Shown: positions 23,765-32,043 of the stretch, one piece after another
Layout: each line of letters begins with the position of its first letter
How positions within the stretch are numbered: the stretch's first letter is position 1
Origin: Anaerolineae bacterium
Lineage (GTDB): Bacteria > Chloroflexota > Anaerolineae > Anaerolineales > Villigracilaceae
Direction: 5' to 3'
Assembly: GCA_018648605.1 (NCBI GenBank)
Contig: JABGQU010000014.1
Coordinates: 1-35,537, forward strand
Length of the DNA: 35,537 bases
Translations under genes and position numbers: made by a program
Notes under the pieces: generated by a model
Seen by the model: the letters and a program-made list of their open reading frames with translations, nothing else
What the model was told of the DNA's origin: nothing
The model's database searches: none

Positions 23765-24559
23765 TTACGAAAGCCAGCGTTTGCGGCGTTTGTAATGTTT
23801 TACTTCTCGGTAGGATTTACGGCTACCAACTTCGGTGAGGCCGAGGTAAAACTCACGCACGTCTGCATTGGCACGCAGATCGTCGGGATAGCCATCCAGA
23901 ACGATGCGTCCGCTTTCCATAATGTAGGCATAATCAGCAACACCGAGGGTCAGGTTGGCATTTTGCTCCACGAGCAGAATAGTTGTGCCTTGTTCCTGAT
24001 TAATGCGTTTGATAATTTCAAAAATTTCCTGCACCAAAAGCGGTGCAAGCCCCAACGAAGGCTCATCGAGCATCATCAATTGGGGTTTTGCCATGAGGGC
24101 GCGCCCGATGGCAAGCATTTGCTGTTCGCCACCAGAAAGATAGCCAGCGGTTTGATGGCGGCGATCTTTGAGACGTGGAAAATATTCGTAGACCATCTCT
24201 ATATCGGCGCGCGCTTGTGCGCCATCTGAGCGAGTATACCCACCGGCGATGAGATTCTCTTCGGTGGTCAAATGTTCAAAAACACGCCGTCCTTCCATGA
24301 CCTGAAAAATCCCTTTACGAACAATATCAGAAGCATCCATATGGTGGATTTTTTCACCCTTGAAGACAATTCCACCATCGGTTACTTCGCCATCTTCCGG
24401 TTTGAGCAAACCAGAGATCGCTTTTAGGGTTGTTGATTTTCCGGCACCGTTTGAGCCGAGCAGACCAACGATTTTACCCTCGGGCACTTCCATAGACATG
24501 CCTTTGAGTACCAGAATGACATCGTTATAAATGACTTCGATATTATTTAATGAGAGCAT
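23765..24559 (-). CDS. livF: HAAT-family ABC transporter ATP-binding protein LivF, system 2
   Basis: ATPase of transporter 2, 264 residues. Walker A GSNGAGKS near residue 34, VMEGRRVFEHLTTEENLIAG (typical LivF), signature LSGGEQQM, Walker B LMMLDEPSLGLAP and LLVEQN. An insertion (EDGEVTDGGIVFKGEKIHH) and a strongly basic tail (SYREVKHYKRRKRWLS) lengthen it compared with system 1. No good ribosome-binding site precedes the ATG. It follows livK after a strong hairpin. The variant with GIFQVMEGRRVFEHLT is common in ATPases next to acyl-CoA ligases, which agrees with the neighbours. Confidence 0.92.
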   Translation of the reverse strand: MLSLNNIEVIYNDVILVLKGMSMEVPEGKIVGLLGSNGAGKSTTLKAISGLLKPEDGEVTDGGIVFKGEKIHHMDASDIVRKGIFQVMEGRRVFEHLTTEENLIAGGYTRSDGAQARADIEMVYEYFPRLKDRRHQTAGYLSGGEQQMLAIGRALMAKPQLMMLDEPSLGLAPLLVQEIFEIIKRINQEQGTTILLVEQNANLTLGVADYAYIMESGRIVLDGYPDDLRANADVREFYLGLTEVGSRKSYREVKHYKRRKRWLS

Positions 24560-24628
24560 AGGAGTAACCAGTTTTCAGTATCAGTTTGAAGGACAGGATG
24601 GTCGTTATTTCTTAGCGTATGAAAATGT

Positions 24629-24667
24629 GGTGATTGGGGATCGGCCGAAGCGAAATCCCCAATCACC
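24629..24667 (-). terminator. Intra-operon hairpin after livK2
   Basis: Perfect 13-bp arms GGTGATTGGGGAT (24629-24641) and ATCCCCAATCACC (24655-24667) with a 13-nt loop, 15 bases past the livK stop. The following minus-strand sequence has only a short T-run (CATTTTCAT), so it may protect livK mRNA or terminate partially. Confidence 0.75.
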
Positions 24668-24682
24668 TATTTATCTAATATC

Positions 24683-25882
24683 TTATTCAGCAGAGATGTA
24701 GTCGCTAATCGCAGCCCATGATCCACCTTGCACTTCGTAAAGACGCAAGGAGGTATTGCCACGATGGCTGGTTGCTGAGAAGGAAAGCGGGGAAGTTACG
24801 CCGCCGGTATCAAAATTCTGTACCGTTTCAAGCGCGGCTTTGATGTTTTCGCCAGTCAGTTCATCGCCGTTTTTCAAGACGATTTCAATACCTTCTGCCA
24901 TCAGAGCCATTGTCCACCAACCTTGCGTATAGTGCAGGCTAGCTTCGCTAAGGCTCGAACCTTGTTCTTTCAGCCAGGCATCTGCATCTGCGTGCCCGTC
25001 AACAGGAACGCTTGGAGGGGCGAAGGGGATCGTTCCAATAACGCCTTCAGCAGCATCGCCAGCTAATTCGATAAAGCCTTCGTCTGCGCACCAGTTCATG
25101 CAGACGAATGCCACGGAGTCCGTCATACCCTGGCTGGCAGCATCCTTGACCATCACAGCAGCGGGGCTGGAAACGGTGTGGACGATGACATAATTTGCGC
25201 CAAATTGCTGCATTTGCGCCAACTCAGCAACATAATCTGTCACACCGCCAGGCATGGGGAGACTGATGAATGCAACGCCGTTTGCTTCAGCAAATGCTGC
25301 GGCATCTTCAACGGGGGACTGCCCAAAGGGGCTGTCGTGGTGGGTCAAGACGACCGAGGGCATGCCCTCGTTACCTGCCGCTGCCCAATCGTCCATTGCC
25401 CAACGGATCGCAATGATCGCTTGGTCAGAGTAAGAAGTGCCAACGAGGAAGTTATAGGGGGCAGCTTCCATATCTAGAAGACCGGCAGAGTAGGATGCAG
25501 ACATGAAGGGGATCTTATCTGCGGCGATCTTTCCACGCAATGCTTCGGTGTCACCGGTACCCCAGCCTTGGAATACGACAACGCCTTCCTGCACATATTG
25601 TGTATAAAGCAGTTCAGCTTGATCTACTTTATAGGCATAGTCTGCCGAGATCAATTCCACCTGGCGACCTTCAATACCGCCATTGGCATTACGCCACGCA
25701 ACATAGCCCTTAATGCCTTCAGCATAGGGCGTACCAACATCGGATGTTGGTCCGGTCAGATCGTGGATAGCACCAACTTTAATCGATGTGTCGGCATCTC
25801 CACCGCCACCGCCACAGGCTGTGAGGACCATGGCTGCCACAACTAAGGCTGCAAATAAAGCATACATTGTTTTACGGGACAT
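24683..25882 (-). CDS. livK: HAAT-family substrate-binding lipoprotein LivK, system 2
   Basis: Extracytoplasmic receptor of transporter 2. Lipoprotein signal with lipobox LTAC (20-23), then a Gly-rich linker (GGGGGDADTS). The mature protein has the type I binding fold: VGAIHDLTGPTSDVGTPYAE, KGYVAWRNANGGIEGRQVEL, SADYAYKVDQAELLYTQYV and VVLTHHDSPFGQSPVEDAAA. These resemble receptors associated with acyl-CoA ligases more than leucine receptors, but that is memory, not a search. AAAGGAG lies upstream of the ATG. It is preceded by the CBS-ACT gene (49-base gap) and followed by a stable hairpin. Differs clearly in sequence from LivK of system 1. Confidence 0.92.
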   Translation of the reverse strand: MSRKTMYALFAALVVAAMVLTACGGGGGDADTSIKVGAIHDLTGPTSDVGTPYAEGIKGYVAWRNANGGIEGRQVELISADYAYKVDQAELLYTQYVQEGVVVFQGWGTGDTEALRGKIAADKIPFMSASYSAGLLDMEAAPYNFLVGTSYSDQAIIAIRWAMDDWAAAGNEGMPSVVLTHHDSPFGQSPVEDAAAFAEANGVAFISLPMPGGVTDYVAELAQMQQFGANYVIVHTVSSPAAVMVKDAASQGMTDSVAFVCMNWCADEGFIELAGDAAEGVIGTIPFAPPSVPVDGHADADAWLKEQGSSLSEASLHYTQGWWTMALMAEGIEIVLKNGDELTGENIKAALETVQNFDTGGVTSPLSFSATSHRGNTSLRLYEVQGGSWAAISDYISAE

Positions 25883-25931
25883 TCTCTTTTCTCCTTTGGT
25901 TGAGATGAATAAAAAGATCGAACTATATCAA

Positions 25932-26603
25932 CTATTTGCCATACTCACTTGGTGAATAATTGATATGAGAACGTAAATCCACAATAGAGATTTCTCTCTC
26001 TGCCAAACGTTTTTTCAGGGCTTCCACATCTGCCCCGGTTTCTTTGATCGTCACTTCGCTGGTCGCATCTTCATTGATATTGGTCGTCGTTACGGCAAGG
26101 ATATTTCCATTTGCAGCGGCGATATCTTCAGCAATCTTTGCCAATTGACCAGGGCGATCTGGTAATTCAATGGTCAGGCGCACACCTTCCACAAAGCCGC
26201 CGAGCACACTCACAAAGGCTTTGAAGATGTCGGTCTCGGTGATGATTCCAACTAACTTATCATCTTCCATCACGGGCAGAGAACCAATTTTTCTATCGAT
26301 CATGATGCCAGCAGCAGCTTCCATTGGGCAATTAGGCGTAGCCGTCACAACAGGGCTGGTCATAAATTGCTCCACTTTAAGTTTCTCAAGCAAGCCATAC
26401 ATTTCGTGGATGCTTAATGTCGTTGCTGGTGAAGGTTGGCTCGAAAGCAAGTCTTTTTCAACAACAATACCAACCAATTTGCCTTTATTCACCACAGGCA
26501 AGCGCCGAATATTCTTCTCACGCATTAAGCCAATGGCTTCAGGATAGGTTGTTTTTGGGTTAATGCTGAGTGGATCAGCTGTCATAAAATCACGAACAAA
26601 CAT
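25932..26603 (-). CDS. AcuB-like CBS-CBS-ACT domain protein
   Basis: A 223-residue cytoplasmic sensor: CBS domain 1 (about 1-55, VRDFMTADPLSINPKTTYPE and RRLPVVNKGKLVGIV), CBS domain 2 (about 78-130, VEQFMTSPVVTATPN and GSLPVMEDDKLVGIITETD), then an ACT domain (about 140-215, RLTIELPDRPGQLAKIAEDI). This is the architecture of AcuB. CBS pairs usually bind adenine nucleotides and ACT domains amino acids or other small ligands, so it may report energy state or pathway product. GAGGT precedes the ATG. It is inside the second liv operon, between livM (12-base gap) and livK, so a role tied to this uptake/activation pathway is likely. Confidence 0.9.
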   Translation of the reverse strand: MFVRDFMTADPLSINPKTTYPEAIGLMREKNIRRLPVVNKGKLVGIVVEKDLLSSQPSPATTLSIHEMYGLLEKLKVEQFMTSPVVTATPNCPMEAAAGIMIDRKIGSLPVMEDDKLVGIITETDIFKAFVSVLGGFVEGVRLTIELPDRPGQLAKIAEDIAAANGNILAVTTTNINEDATSEVTIKETGADVEALKKRLAEREISIVDLRSHINYSPSEYGK

Positions 26604-26615
26604 GTTTTTTACCTC

Positions 26616-27659
26616 TTAGTAACTAAAGGGCCACAGACGGAAATAATCTTTAATATTTTTCCACATCTTATTTAAGCCTTCGGGTTCAAAGACAAGGAAT
26701 AAGATAATTACCAAACCAAAAGCAGCTTGCTGAATAAAAGGCAATATAGAATCAACTATTGGAAGCGATGACTTTAATGCACGTCCAACATTTGACAAAA
26801 TAGCGGGGAGCAAGGTCATAAAGGCTGCCCCGTAGAAAGAGCCACGCACAGACCCCAAACCACCGATGATGATCATCGCCAAATAAAGCACCGAAACATC
26901 AATGGTGAAACGTTCCCAAGTGACAATACTACGATAATGTGCTGTCAGCGCACCTGCCATCCCAACAAAGAAGGAGGATGTTGCGAAAGAAAGCAACTTA
27001 TATTTGAAGAGATTGATACCCATCACTTCTGCGGCAATATCCTGATCGCGAATGGCGATAAAAGCACGCCCAAAATGCGTGCGGAAGAGATTCGCCGTTA
27101 GCAAAGCCGTCACGCCGGCCAATGCCCAAACCAGCCAGTAAAAATTGAAATCAGTACTCATATTGATGCCGAAAAGCATCGGAGCAGGAACGACCAACGC
27201 ATCCACGCCACCAGTGACCGCATCCCAGTGAGTGACGACCCACAGGATAATCTCTTGTGAAGCCAGAGTCGCAATGGCCAGATAAAGTCCTTTCAAACGC
27301 AGAGATGGGATACCGAATAACGCACCCACAATTGCTGTTACCAAACAGGCAATGATCGTGGACGCCCACCAAGGCATGCCCATGTTAATGGTAAGGATTG
27401 CGGCTGCATATGCACCAACCGCCATAAAACCACCCTGCCCCAAGCTGATCTGCCCTGTATAGCCGACAAGGATATTCAGCCCGATAGCACCAATTGTCGC
27501 AATGCCGATCTGGTTGGCAAGGGTCAAATAGTAGCGGTCAGCGAAAAAGGGAAATACAAGCATCAAGATGCCGAAGATCACCCAGCGCAACTTTTCATGA
27601 AAGGTGTGACGCAACCCCATATCCGCTTTGTAAGTTGAGTGAAAAATGCCAGAATTCAT
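26616..27659 (-). CDS. livM: HAAT-family permease LivM, system 2
   Basis: Membrane subunit of transporter 2, 347 residues, ordinary LivM size. Hallmarks: IGLNILVGYTGQISLGQGGF with the following MAVGAYAAAIL, the coupling region LAIATLASQEIILWV, RDQDIAAEVMGINLFKYKLL and the C-terminal IIGGLGSVRGSFYGAAFM. About eight or nine membrane segments. The start at 27659 has a distant AGGT; an internal ATG at residue 14 is possible. Unlike LivM of system 1 there is no large N-terminal extension. It follows livH after 71 bases. Confidence 0.92.
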   Translation of the reverse strand: MNSGIFHSTYKADMGLRHTFHEKLRWVIFGILMLVFPFFADRYYLTLANQIGIATIGAIGLNILVGYTGQISLGQGGFMAVGAYAAAILTINMGMPWWASTIIACLVTAIVGALFGIPSLRLKGLYLAIATLASQEIILWVVTHWDAVTGGVDALVVPAPMLFGINMSTDFNFYWLVWALAGVTALLTANLFRTHFGRAFIAIRDQDIAAEVMGINLFKYKLLSFATSSFFVGMAGALTAHYRSIVTWERFTIDVSVLYLAMIIIGGLGSVRGSFYGAAFMTLLPAILSNVGRALKSSLPIVDSILPFIQQAAFGLVIILFLVFEPEGLNKMWKNIKDYFRLWPFSY

Positions 27660-27730
27660 AGGTTTTTTTACCTGCTTCTTTGTTACATTCTCTCTTCCTG
27701 TATAGAAGAGAGCTAGGGTAAGGGCAAAAC

Positions 27731-28603
27731 TTAAACGCGCTCGATAATTTCCTGACCGAAGAGACCGTATGGACGCACCATCAGGATCAGGATAAGAATG
27801 GCAAAAGGAGCAACCTGATTAAGTCCGTGCCCTACATAACCACCGGTATAGGTTTCTAACAAGCCAATGATGATCCCGCCAACGATCGCGCCCGGGATCG
27901 AGTCTAAGCCGCCCAAGATGACCACAGGGAAAACGCGCAAACCGAAATGACTCAATTCCTGGCTGACACCAACGATATTCGCTACCAATGCCCCACCAAT
28001 GGAAGCACTGATCGCTGCGATAGACCACGCCCAGGCAAAGATCTTCTTGACGCTGATCCCCATACTCAGGGCAGCCTGTTGATCGTCTGCGACGGCGCGC
28101 ATGGCGATGCCTTCCTTCGAGCGACGGAAGAAGAAGGTGAATAATCCCAGCATGACAATCGCGATCACTATCGCCCACAGGCGGTCTGCGCCGATGGTTG
28201 CGCCCATAATATTGACAGGCGTACTAGGGATGAAAGGCGGAAAAGCTTTCGGCTGGTTGCCCCAGATCGTGCTAACAATCGCTTTTAGCAGACTGCTGAG
28301 ACCAATGGTGACCATAATAACGGAGATGATCGGCTCACCGATCAGTGGGCGTAGCACCAAGCGTTCTACAACGGCACCAAGCCCAATCGCAATAGCGATC
28401 GTGATGAGCATGCCGAGAGGCCACGCCAAGCCAAATTGAGCGACCATCCCATAAACAACGTAGCCGCCGATCAACAGAAATTCGCCTTGTGCAAAGTTGA
28501 TGACGTCGCTGGCTTTATAGATCAGCACAAAGCCAAGCGCAGCCAATGCCAATATTGCGCCATTGGTCAAACCGGTGAGTGTCAACTGAATAAAAAGTTC
28601 CAT
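27731..28603 (-). CDS. livH: HAAT-family permease LivH, system 2
   Basis: Membrane subunit of transporter 2, 290 residues, standard LivH length. It starts directly with the first helix (LTLTGLTNGAILALAALGFV) and has the hallmark DVINFAQGEFLLIGGYV, the coupling loop AMRAVADDQQAALSMGISVK and VVILGGLDSIPGAIVGGIII. CGGA lies upstream of the ATG. It follows the acyl-CoA synthetase gene by 136 bases. Confidence 0.93.
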   Translation of the reverse strand: MELFIQLTLTGLTNGAILALAALGFVLIYKASDVINFAQGEFLLIGGYVVYGMVAQFGLAWPLGMLITIAIAIGLGAVVERLVLRPLIGEPIISVIMVTIGLSSLLKAIVSTIWGNQPKAFPPFIPSTPVNIMGATIGADRLWAIVIAIVMLGLFTFFFRRSKEGIAMRAVADDQQAALSMGISVKKIFAWAWSIAAISASIGGALVANIVGVSQELSHFGLRVFPVVILGGLDSIPGAIVGGIIIGLLETYTGGYVGHGLNQVAPFAILILILMVRPYGLFGQEIIERV

Positions 28604-28739
28604 GAGAGTTCCGTTTTCCTAAAAGTATTCCGAGATCTGCCACGTGCCAACGTTAGCGGAATTGGTTTGTCGTTCAGAAAATGGCTGATATAAGGGAAGC
28701 AAGCCCAAATTCTGGTGCGACGCGCCTAATTCCATCTAT

Positions 28740-30650
28740 CTACTCTTTAATGCCCATATCTTCGATCCGCAAGCGGGTTTGCAAGGTTGCTGTGCGTCCG
28801 TCCTGATAGGTGATAACCGTCTCTACATCTAAATGGGGACTTTGGCTGTAGAGCGCCGAAACGATATCATCGTAGCGTTGTGCAACCACATTGCGGCGCA
28901 CCTTGCGCGTGCGGGTCAATTCGGCGTCGTCCGCATCCAACTCTTTATGGAGCAAAACAAAACGACGGATACGCGCAGCCGGCGGCAGGTCTACATTGGC
29001 TTCTTCCACACGAACGCGCACCAACTCATACACTTCTGACTTTTGCGCCAGATCGGTATAGGTCGTATATGTCAAATGATTATTTTCTGCCCACTTACCT
29101 ACATTTGCAAAATCAATATTTAGCATAGCGGTCACAAAGGGCCAATCGCCACCAAAAACCACGGCTTCTTTTACATAGGGGCTGAACTTGAGTTTGTTTT
29201 CAATGAATTGCGGGCTAAATTTGGTGCCGTCGTGAAGCGTCATCACATCTTTTGCGCGATCAATAACGATCAAATGTCCGTCATCATCGAAATAGCCGGC
29301 ATCGCCCGTTTGCAACCACCCATCTACCAGCGTCTCTTTGGTGGCTTCTTCGTTTTTATAGTAGCCGATCATTACAGCCGGAGATGAAACCAGGATTTCG
29401 CCACTCTCATCAATTTTAATCTCTGTTTCCGGGATGGGTGTCCCGACAGTTTGGAATTTGACATCCCCATCACGATGCACTACCGATATTCCACTTGTTT
29501 CCGTTGACCCGTAAATCTGCTTAAGGTTGACACCTAGCGCATGGAAGAAACGAAAAACATCCGGTCCCAAAGCGGCACCGCCTGTATACGCCCGATCAAG
29601 ATGACGCAAGCCAAGTTGATCTTTGATCTCCTGAAAAACTGCCCAGTCTGCCCAGAAATATTTGAGTTTCTGCACAAAGGTAGGAGTTTCTTTACGGAAG
29701 CGGATATCAGCCATCTCGTAGCCAATTTTAAGTGCCCGCTGATACATCGACTGTTTGAGCTTGGTACTGTCTTCGATCTTGACCTGCACCTGCGAGATGA
29801 GATTCTCCCAAATACGCGGCGGGCTGAACATTGCCTGCGGTCCGATCTCACGGATATCGTGCTGGACAGTCTCTGGCTCTTCAGGGAAATTGATCGTGAA
29901 ACCGATCTGCAACCCGCAGCCCAAGGACATCATCTGTTCACCGATCCATGCCAAAGGCAGGAAGGAGACAAATTCATCACCCGGCGCAATGGGATCGATG
30001 CTCATGAGATTATCTCCCATGCTCAGCAGATTCTTATGGGTCAGCATGGCAAGTTTCGGATTCCCGGTCGTACCGGATGTGGTCGAGAGAATGGCAAGGT
30101 CGCTTTCTTTCCCCAAGGCAACGCGTGCTTCCCACCAGCCGGGATTCTCTTCGTCAAATTTGCGCCCCATTTCTTCCACATCGGGGAAGTAGAGCAGATA
30201 GTCTTCAGTGTAATTACGCAACCCCTTGGGATCGTAATAGATCACCTTGCGGATGCCTTTCAGGTCATCCCACATTTCGAGCAATTTATCAACTTGCTCC
30301 TGATCTTCGACGACTACGAAGGAAACATCGGCGTGATTAAAGATATAAACCATCTCTTTGACGACTGCATCCTGATAGATGCCGATGCTTTTCGCACCAA
30401 CAGCCTGCGCTGCCAACTCCGAGATGACCCACTCAGGGCGATTATCACCAATGATGGCAATCGTCTCTTCGGGGACTAAACCCAGGCTATGCAAACCAAG
30501 TGAAAAAAACTTAACGTGGTCGAGGTATTCACGCCAGGTCAACGCCTGCCAAATGCCATAATTGCGCTCGCGGAGCGCTGTCGCTTCTGGCGTTGTCTGA
30601 GCATGTTGAAGGAGGTATTGCGGTAAGGTTTCGGGCATGGATTTCTCCAA
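28740..30650 (-). CDS. fadD: Long-chain-type acyl-CoA synthetase (AMP-forming)
   Basis: Activates a carboxylic acid to its CoA thioester using ATP. At 636 residues it belongs to the longer AMP-binding branch. The AMP-binding motif is ILSTTSGTTGNPKLAMLTH, followed by DEFVSFLPLAWIGEQ, KQIYGSTETSGISVVHRDGD, LQTGDAGYFDDDGHLIVIDR and the hinge/tail DVMTLHDGTKFSPQFIENKL. A late lysine-rich TRTKVRRN-type segment appears as LTRTRKVRRNVVAQRYDDIV. GGAG lies 8 bases before the ATG. It sits 7 bases after livG, so transport and activation are co-expressed. Chain length or aromatic preference cannot be read; the gene symbol is by family, not proven orthology. Confidence 0.88.
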   Translation of the reverse strand: MEKSMPETLPQYLLQHAQTTPEATALRERNYGIWQALTWREYLDHVKFFSLGLHSLGLVPEETIAIIGDNRPEWVISELAAQAVGAKSIGIYQDAVVKEMVYIFNHADVSFVVVEDQEQVDKLLEMWDDLKGIRKVIYYDPKGLRNYTEDYLLYFPDVEEMGRKFDEENPGWWEARVALGKESDLAILSTTSGTTGNPKLAMLTHKNLLSMGDNLMSIDPIAPGDEFVSFLPLAWIGEQMMSLGCGLQIGFTINFPEEPETVQHDIREIGPQAMFSPPRIWENLISQVQVKIEDSTKLKQSMYQRALKIGYEMADIRFRKETPTFVQKLKYFWADWAVFQEIKDQLGLRHLDRAYTGGAALGPDVFRFFHALGVNLKQIYGSTETSGISVVHRDGDVKFQTVGTPIPETEIKIDESGEILVSSPAVMIGYYKNEEATKETLVDGWLQTGDAGYFDDDGHLIVIDRAKDVMTLHDGTKFSPQFIENKLKFSPYVKEAVVFGGDWPFVTAMLNIDFANVGKWAENNHLTYTTYTDLAQKSEVYELVRVRVEEANVDLPPAARIRRFVLLHKELDADDAELTRTRKVRRNVVAQRYDDIVSALYSQSPHLDVETVITYQDGRTATLQTRLRIEDMGIKE

Positions 30651-30657
30651 GAATTCT

Positions 30658-31515
30658 TTAGAGTTCTATCATCTTCATCGGGGCGGTACTTTGATCTTCG
30701 CCAAGATAAGCTTTAATGACGGCTTCATTCTGGCGAACTTCATCAGGCGTGCCATCACCGATCTTTTGACCGAAGTTCAAAACGGCAATACGATCACTGA
30801 TGTCCATGATGACGCCCATATCATGTTCGATCAAAACAATGGTGACGCCGTGCTCTTCGTTCACATCCAGGACAAAGCGCGCCATATCTTCTTTTTCTTC
30901 AGCATTCATGCCCGCCATCGGCTCGTCGAGCAATAAGATAGCAGGCTTCATCGCCAGCGCGCGTCCCAACTCAACACGTTTCTGCAATCCATACGCCAAC
31001 GAGCCAACCGGCTGATCACGAATGGCTTGAATTTCGAGCAAATCAATGATGTCTTCTACAAAACGACGGAAGGCGATCTGTTCACGTTGGGCTTTACCCC
31101 AGTAGATCATGCTCGAAAGCAAGCTCGTCTTCATATGGACATGCGCACCTGCCATCAAATTTTCCAGCACGGTCATGTGACGGAATAACTCGATATTCTG
31201 GAAAGAACGGGCGATGCCCAACGAAGCGATCTGATAGGGTTTTAAACGAGTGATCTCATGTTCCGCTTTGCCTGTGTAATAGGTGATGCTCCCCTGTTGC
31301 GGATGATATAGCCCACTGATGCAGTTCAGTAAAGATGTCTTCCCTGCACCGTTGGGTCCGATAATGGCAAAAATCTCGCTTTGACGGATGGATAAACTGA
31401 CATCGTATAAAGCGGTAACGCCTCCAAACCCTAGCTTGACATGATCTGCTTTAAGTTGCAGGTCACCGGGTTTTAGATGGCTACTATTTAGAGTATGACG
31501 AAAATCACGCTGCAT
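30658..31515 (-). CDS. livG: HAAT-family ABC transporter ATP-binding protein LivG, system 2
   Basis: ATPase of transporter 2 and first gene of the cluster, 285 residues. Walker A GPNGAGKT, TSLLNCISGLYHPQQGSITY, GIARSFQNIELFRHMTVLEN, the LivG-style signature LAYGLQKRVELGRAL, Walker B ILLLDEPMAGMNAEEKED and H-loop VLIEHDMGVIMD. An extra N-terminal stretch (MQRDFRHTLNSSHLKPGD) precedes the fold; the ATG at 31515 has a very good AAGGAG site, so this start is likely. The 528-base gap upstream probably holds the operon promoter and operators. Confidence 0.93.
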   Translation of the reverse strand: MQRDFRHTLNSSHLKPGDLQLKADHVKLGFGGVTALYDVSLSIRQSEIFAIIGPNGAGKTSLLNCISGLYHPQQGSITYYTGKAEHEITRLKPYQIASLGIARSFQNIELFRHMTVLENLMAGAHVHMKTSLLSSMIYWGKAQREQIAFRRFVEDIIDLLEIQAIRDQPVGSLAYGLQKRVELGRALAMKPAILLLDEPMAGMNAEEKEDMARFVLDVNEEHGVTIVLIEHDMGVIMDISDRIAVLNFGQKIGDGTPDEVRQNEAVIKAYLGEDQSTAPMKMIEL

Positions 31516-31570
31516 AGAGACTCCTTGTACAAGAGTAATGACACTATCTTATTCAAGGCGCGCTATCAAA

Positions 31571-31589
31571 GCGTTAACGCAGGCGTTAA
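31571..31589. promoter_or_regulatory. Candidate operator upstream of livG2
   Basis: Perfect 10-bp palindrome GCGTTAACGC (31571-31580), with GCGTTAA repeated at 31583-31589, about 60 bases before the livG2 start. Position suits a repressor or activator site; the factor is unknown. Confidence 0.35.
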
Positions 31590-31631
31590 TAAAAATTGAG
31601 TTTTTGGGCGTTTTTTCGCTAAAGAAACGAA

Positions 31632-31662
31632 AAAGTGACAAAATCTGCACCTTTGTCACTTT
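31632..31662. promoter_or_regulatory. 11-bp perfect inverted repeat upstream of livG2
   Basis: AAAGTGACAAA (31632-31642) and TTTGTCACTTT (31652-31662) with a 9-nt spacer, about 120 bases upstream of livG2. The arms are too A/T-rich for a good terminator. The GTGAC/GTCAC spacing is not that of CRP/FNR sites. Candidate binding site for a dimeric regulator, possibly the BTAD protein encoded upstream. Confidence 0.45.
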
Positions 31663-31745
31663 AAGTGATTACTTATGTGAATTGAAAATTGGGTAATGCT
31701 TAATCAATAACTCATGTTACGCAGTGATGAAGCATTGACTGTCTT

Positions 31746-31827
31746 TTCCCCTCATCCTAACCTTCTCCCAAAGGGAGAAGGGATTAAGTCCCCTCTCCCT
31801 TTGGGAGAGGGCGGAGTGGTGAGGGCA
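31746..31827. repeat. C/G-rich palindromic repeat, copy E (double hairpin)
   Basis: Hairpin CTTCTCCC-AAA-GGGAGAAG at 31762-31780, then CCCTCTCCC-TTT-GGGAGAGGG at 31791-31811. It begins CATCCTAACCTTC, closely matching copy D at 15888-15925. Confidence 0.75.
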
Positions 31828-31918
31828 GCCCCAAAGTCTGCCAAAGGCATCTTCTGCGTAACACCAATCAATAAGTGATACCCTCCCCTGATTTGTCTCT
31901 GCGAGCAGTTCTTGCGAA

Positions 31919-31947
31919 GCAGTCTCCCTATAAATGAGGGAGATTGC
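31919..31947. repeat. GCAGTCTCCCT/AGGGAGATTGC hairpin repeat
   Basis: 11-bp arms with one G-U type mismatch, 7-nt loop, preceded by GCGAGCAGTTCTTGCGAA. The wording resembles the GCGAAGCAATCTCC-type dispersed repeats seen in many bacterial genomes. Single copy in this window. Confidence 0.5.
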
Positions 31948-32043
31948 CAAAATGCCCCCCTGCGGGAACACTCTGCCATGCTTCGTTCGCACGAGTACCC
32001 TTCAGCGTAATGACGTCATTTAGGTTGACGCACTACCGGAAAT

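Larger units (their letters stand above)
31516..32043. other. Intergenic region between the BTAD regulator and the second liv operon
   Basis: 528 bases without a gene. From left to right: presumed livG2 promoter zone with palindrome GCGTTAACGC (31571-31580), an 11-bp inverted repeat (31632-31662), palindromic repeat copy E (31746-31827), a second hairpin repeat (31919-31947) and a TGACGTCA palindrome near 32010. Short frames here translate the repeats and are not genes. Confidence 0.75.

Noticed and set aside
23435-24229. Plus-strand 264-codon open frame
   Set aside because: Runs antisense across parts of two real genes (PaaK-like and livF2) and the gap between them.
29541-30479. Plus-strand 312-codon open frame
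   Set aside because: Antisense shadow of the acyl-CoA synthetase gene; no domain, no ribosome-binding site.
31717-31992. Short minus-strand frames of 75-91 codons
   Set aside because: They translate palindromic repeat copy E (giving SPFGRRLG/SLWEKVRMRG-type peptides) and have no conserved protein features.
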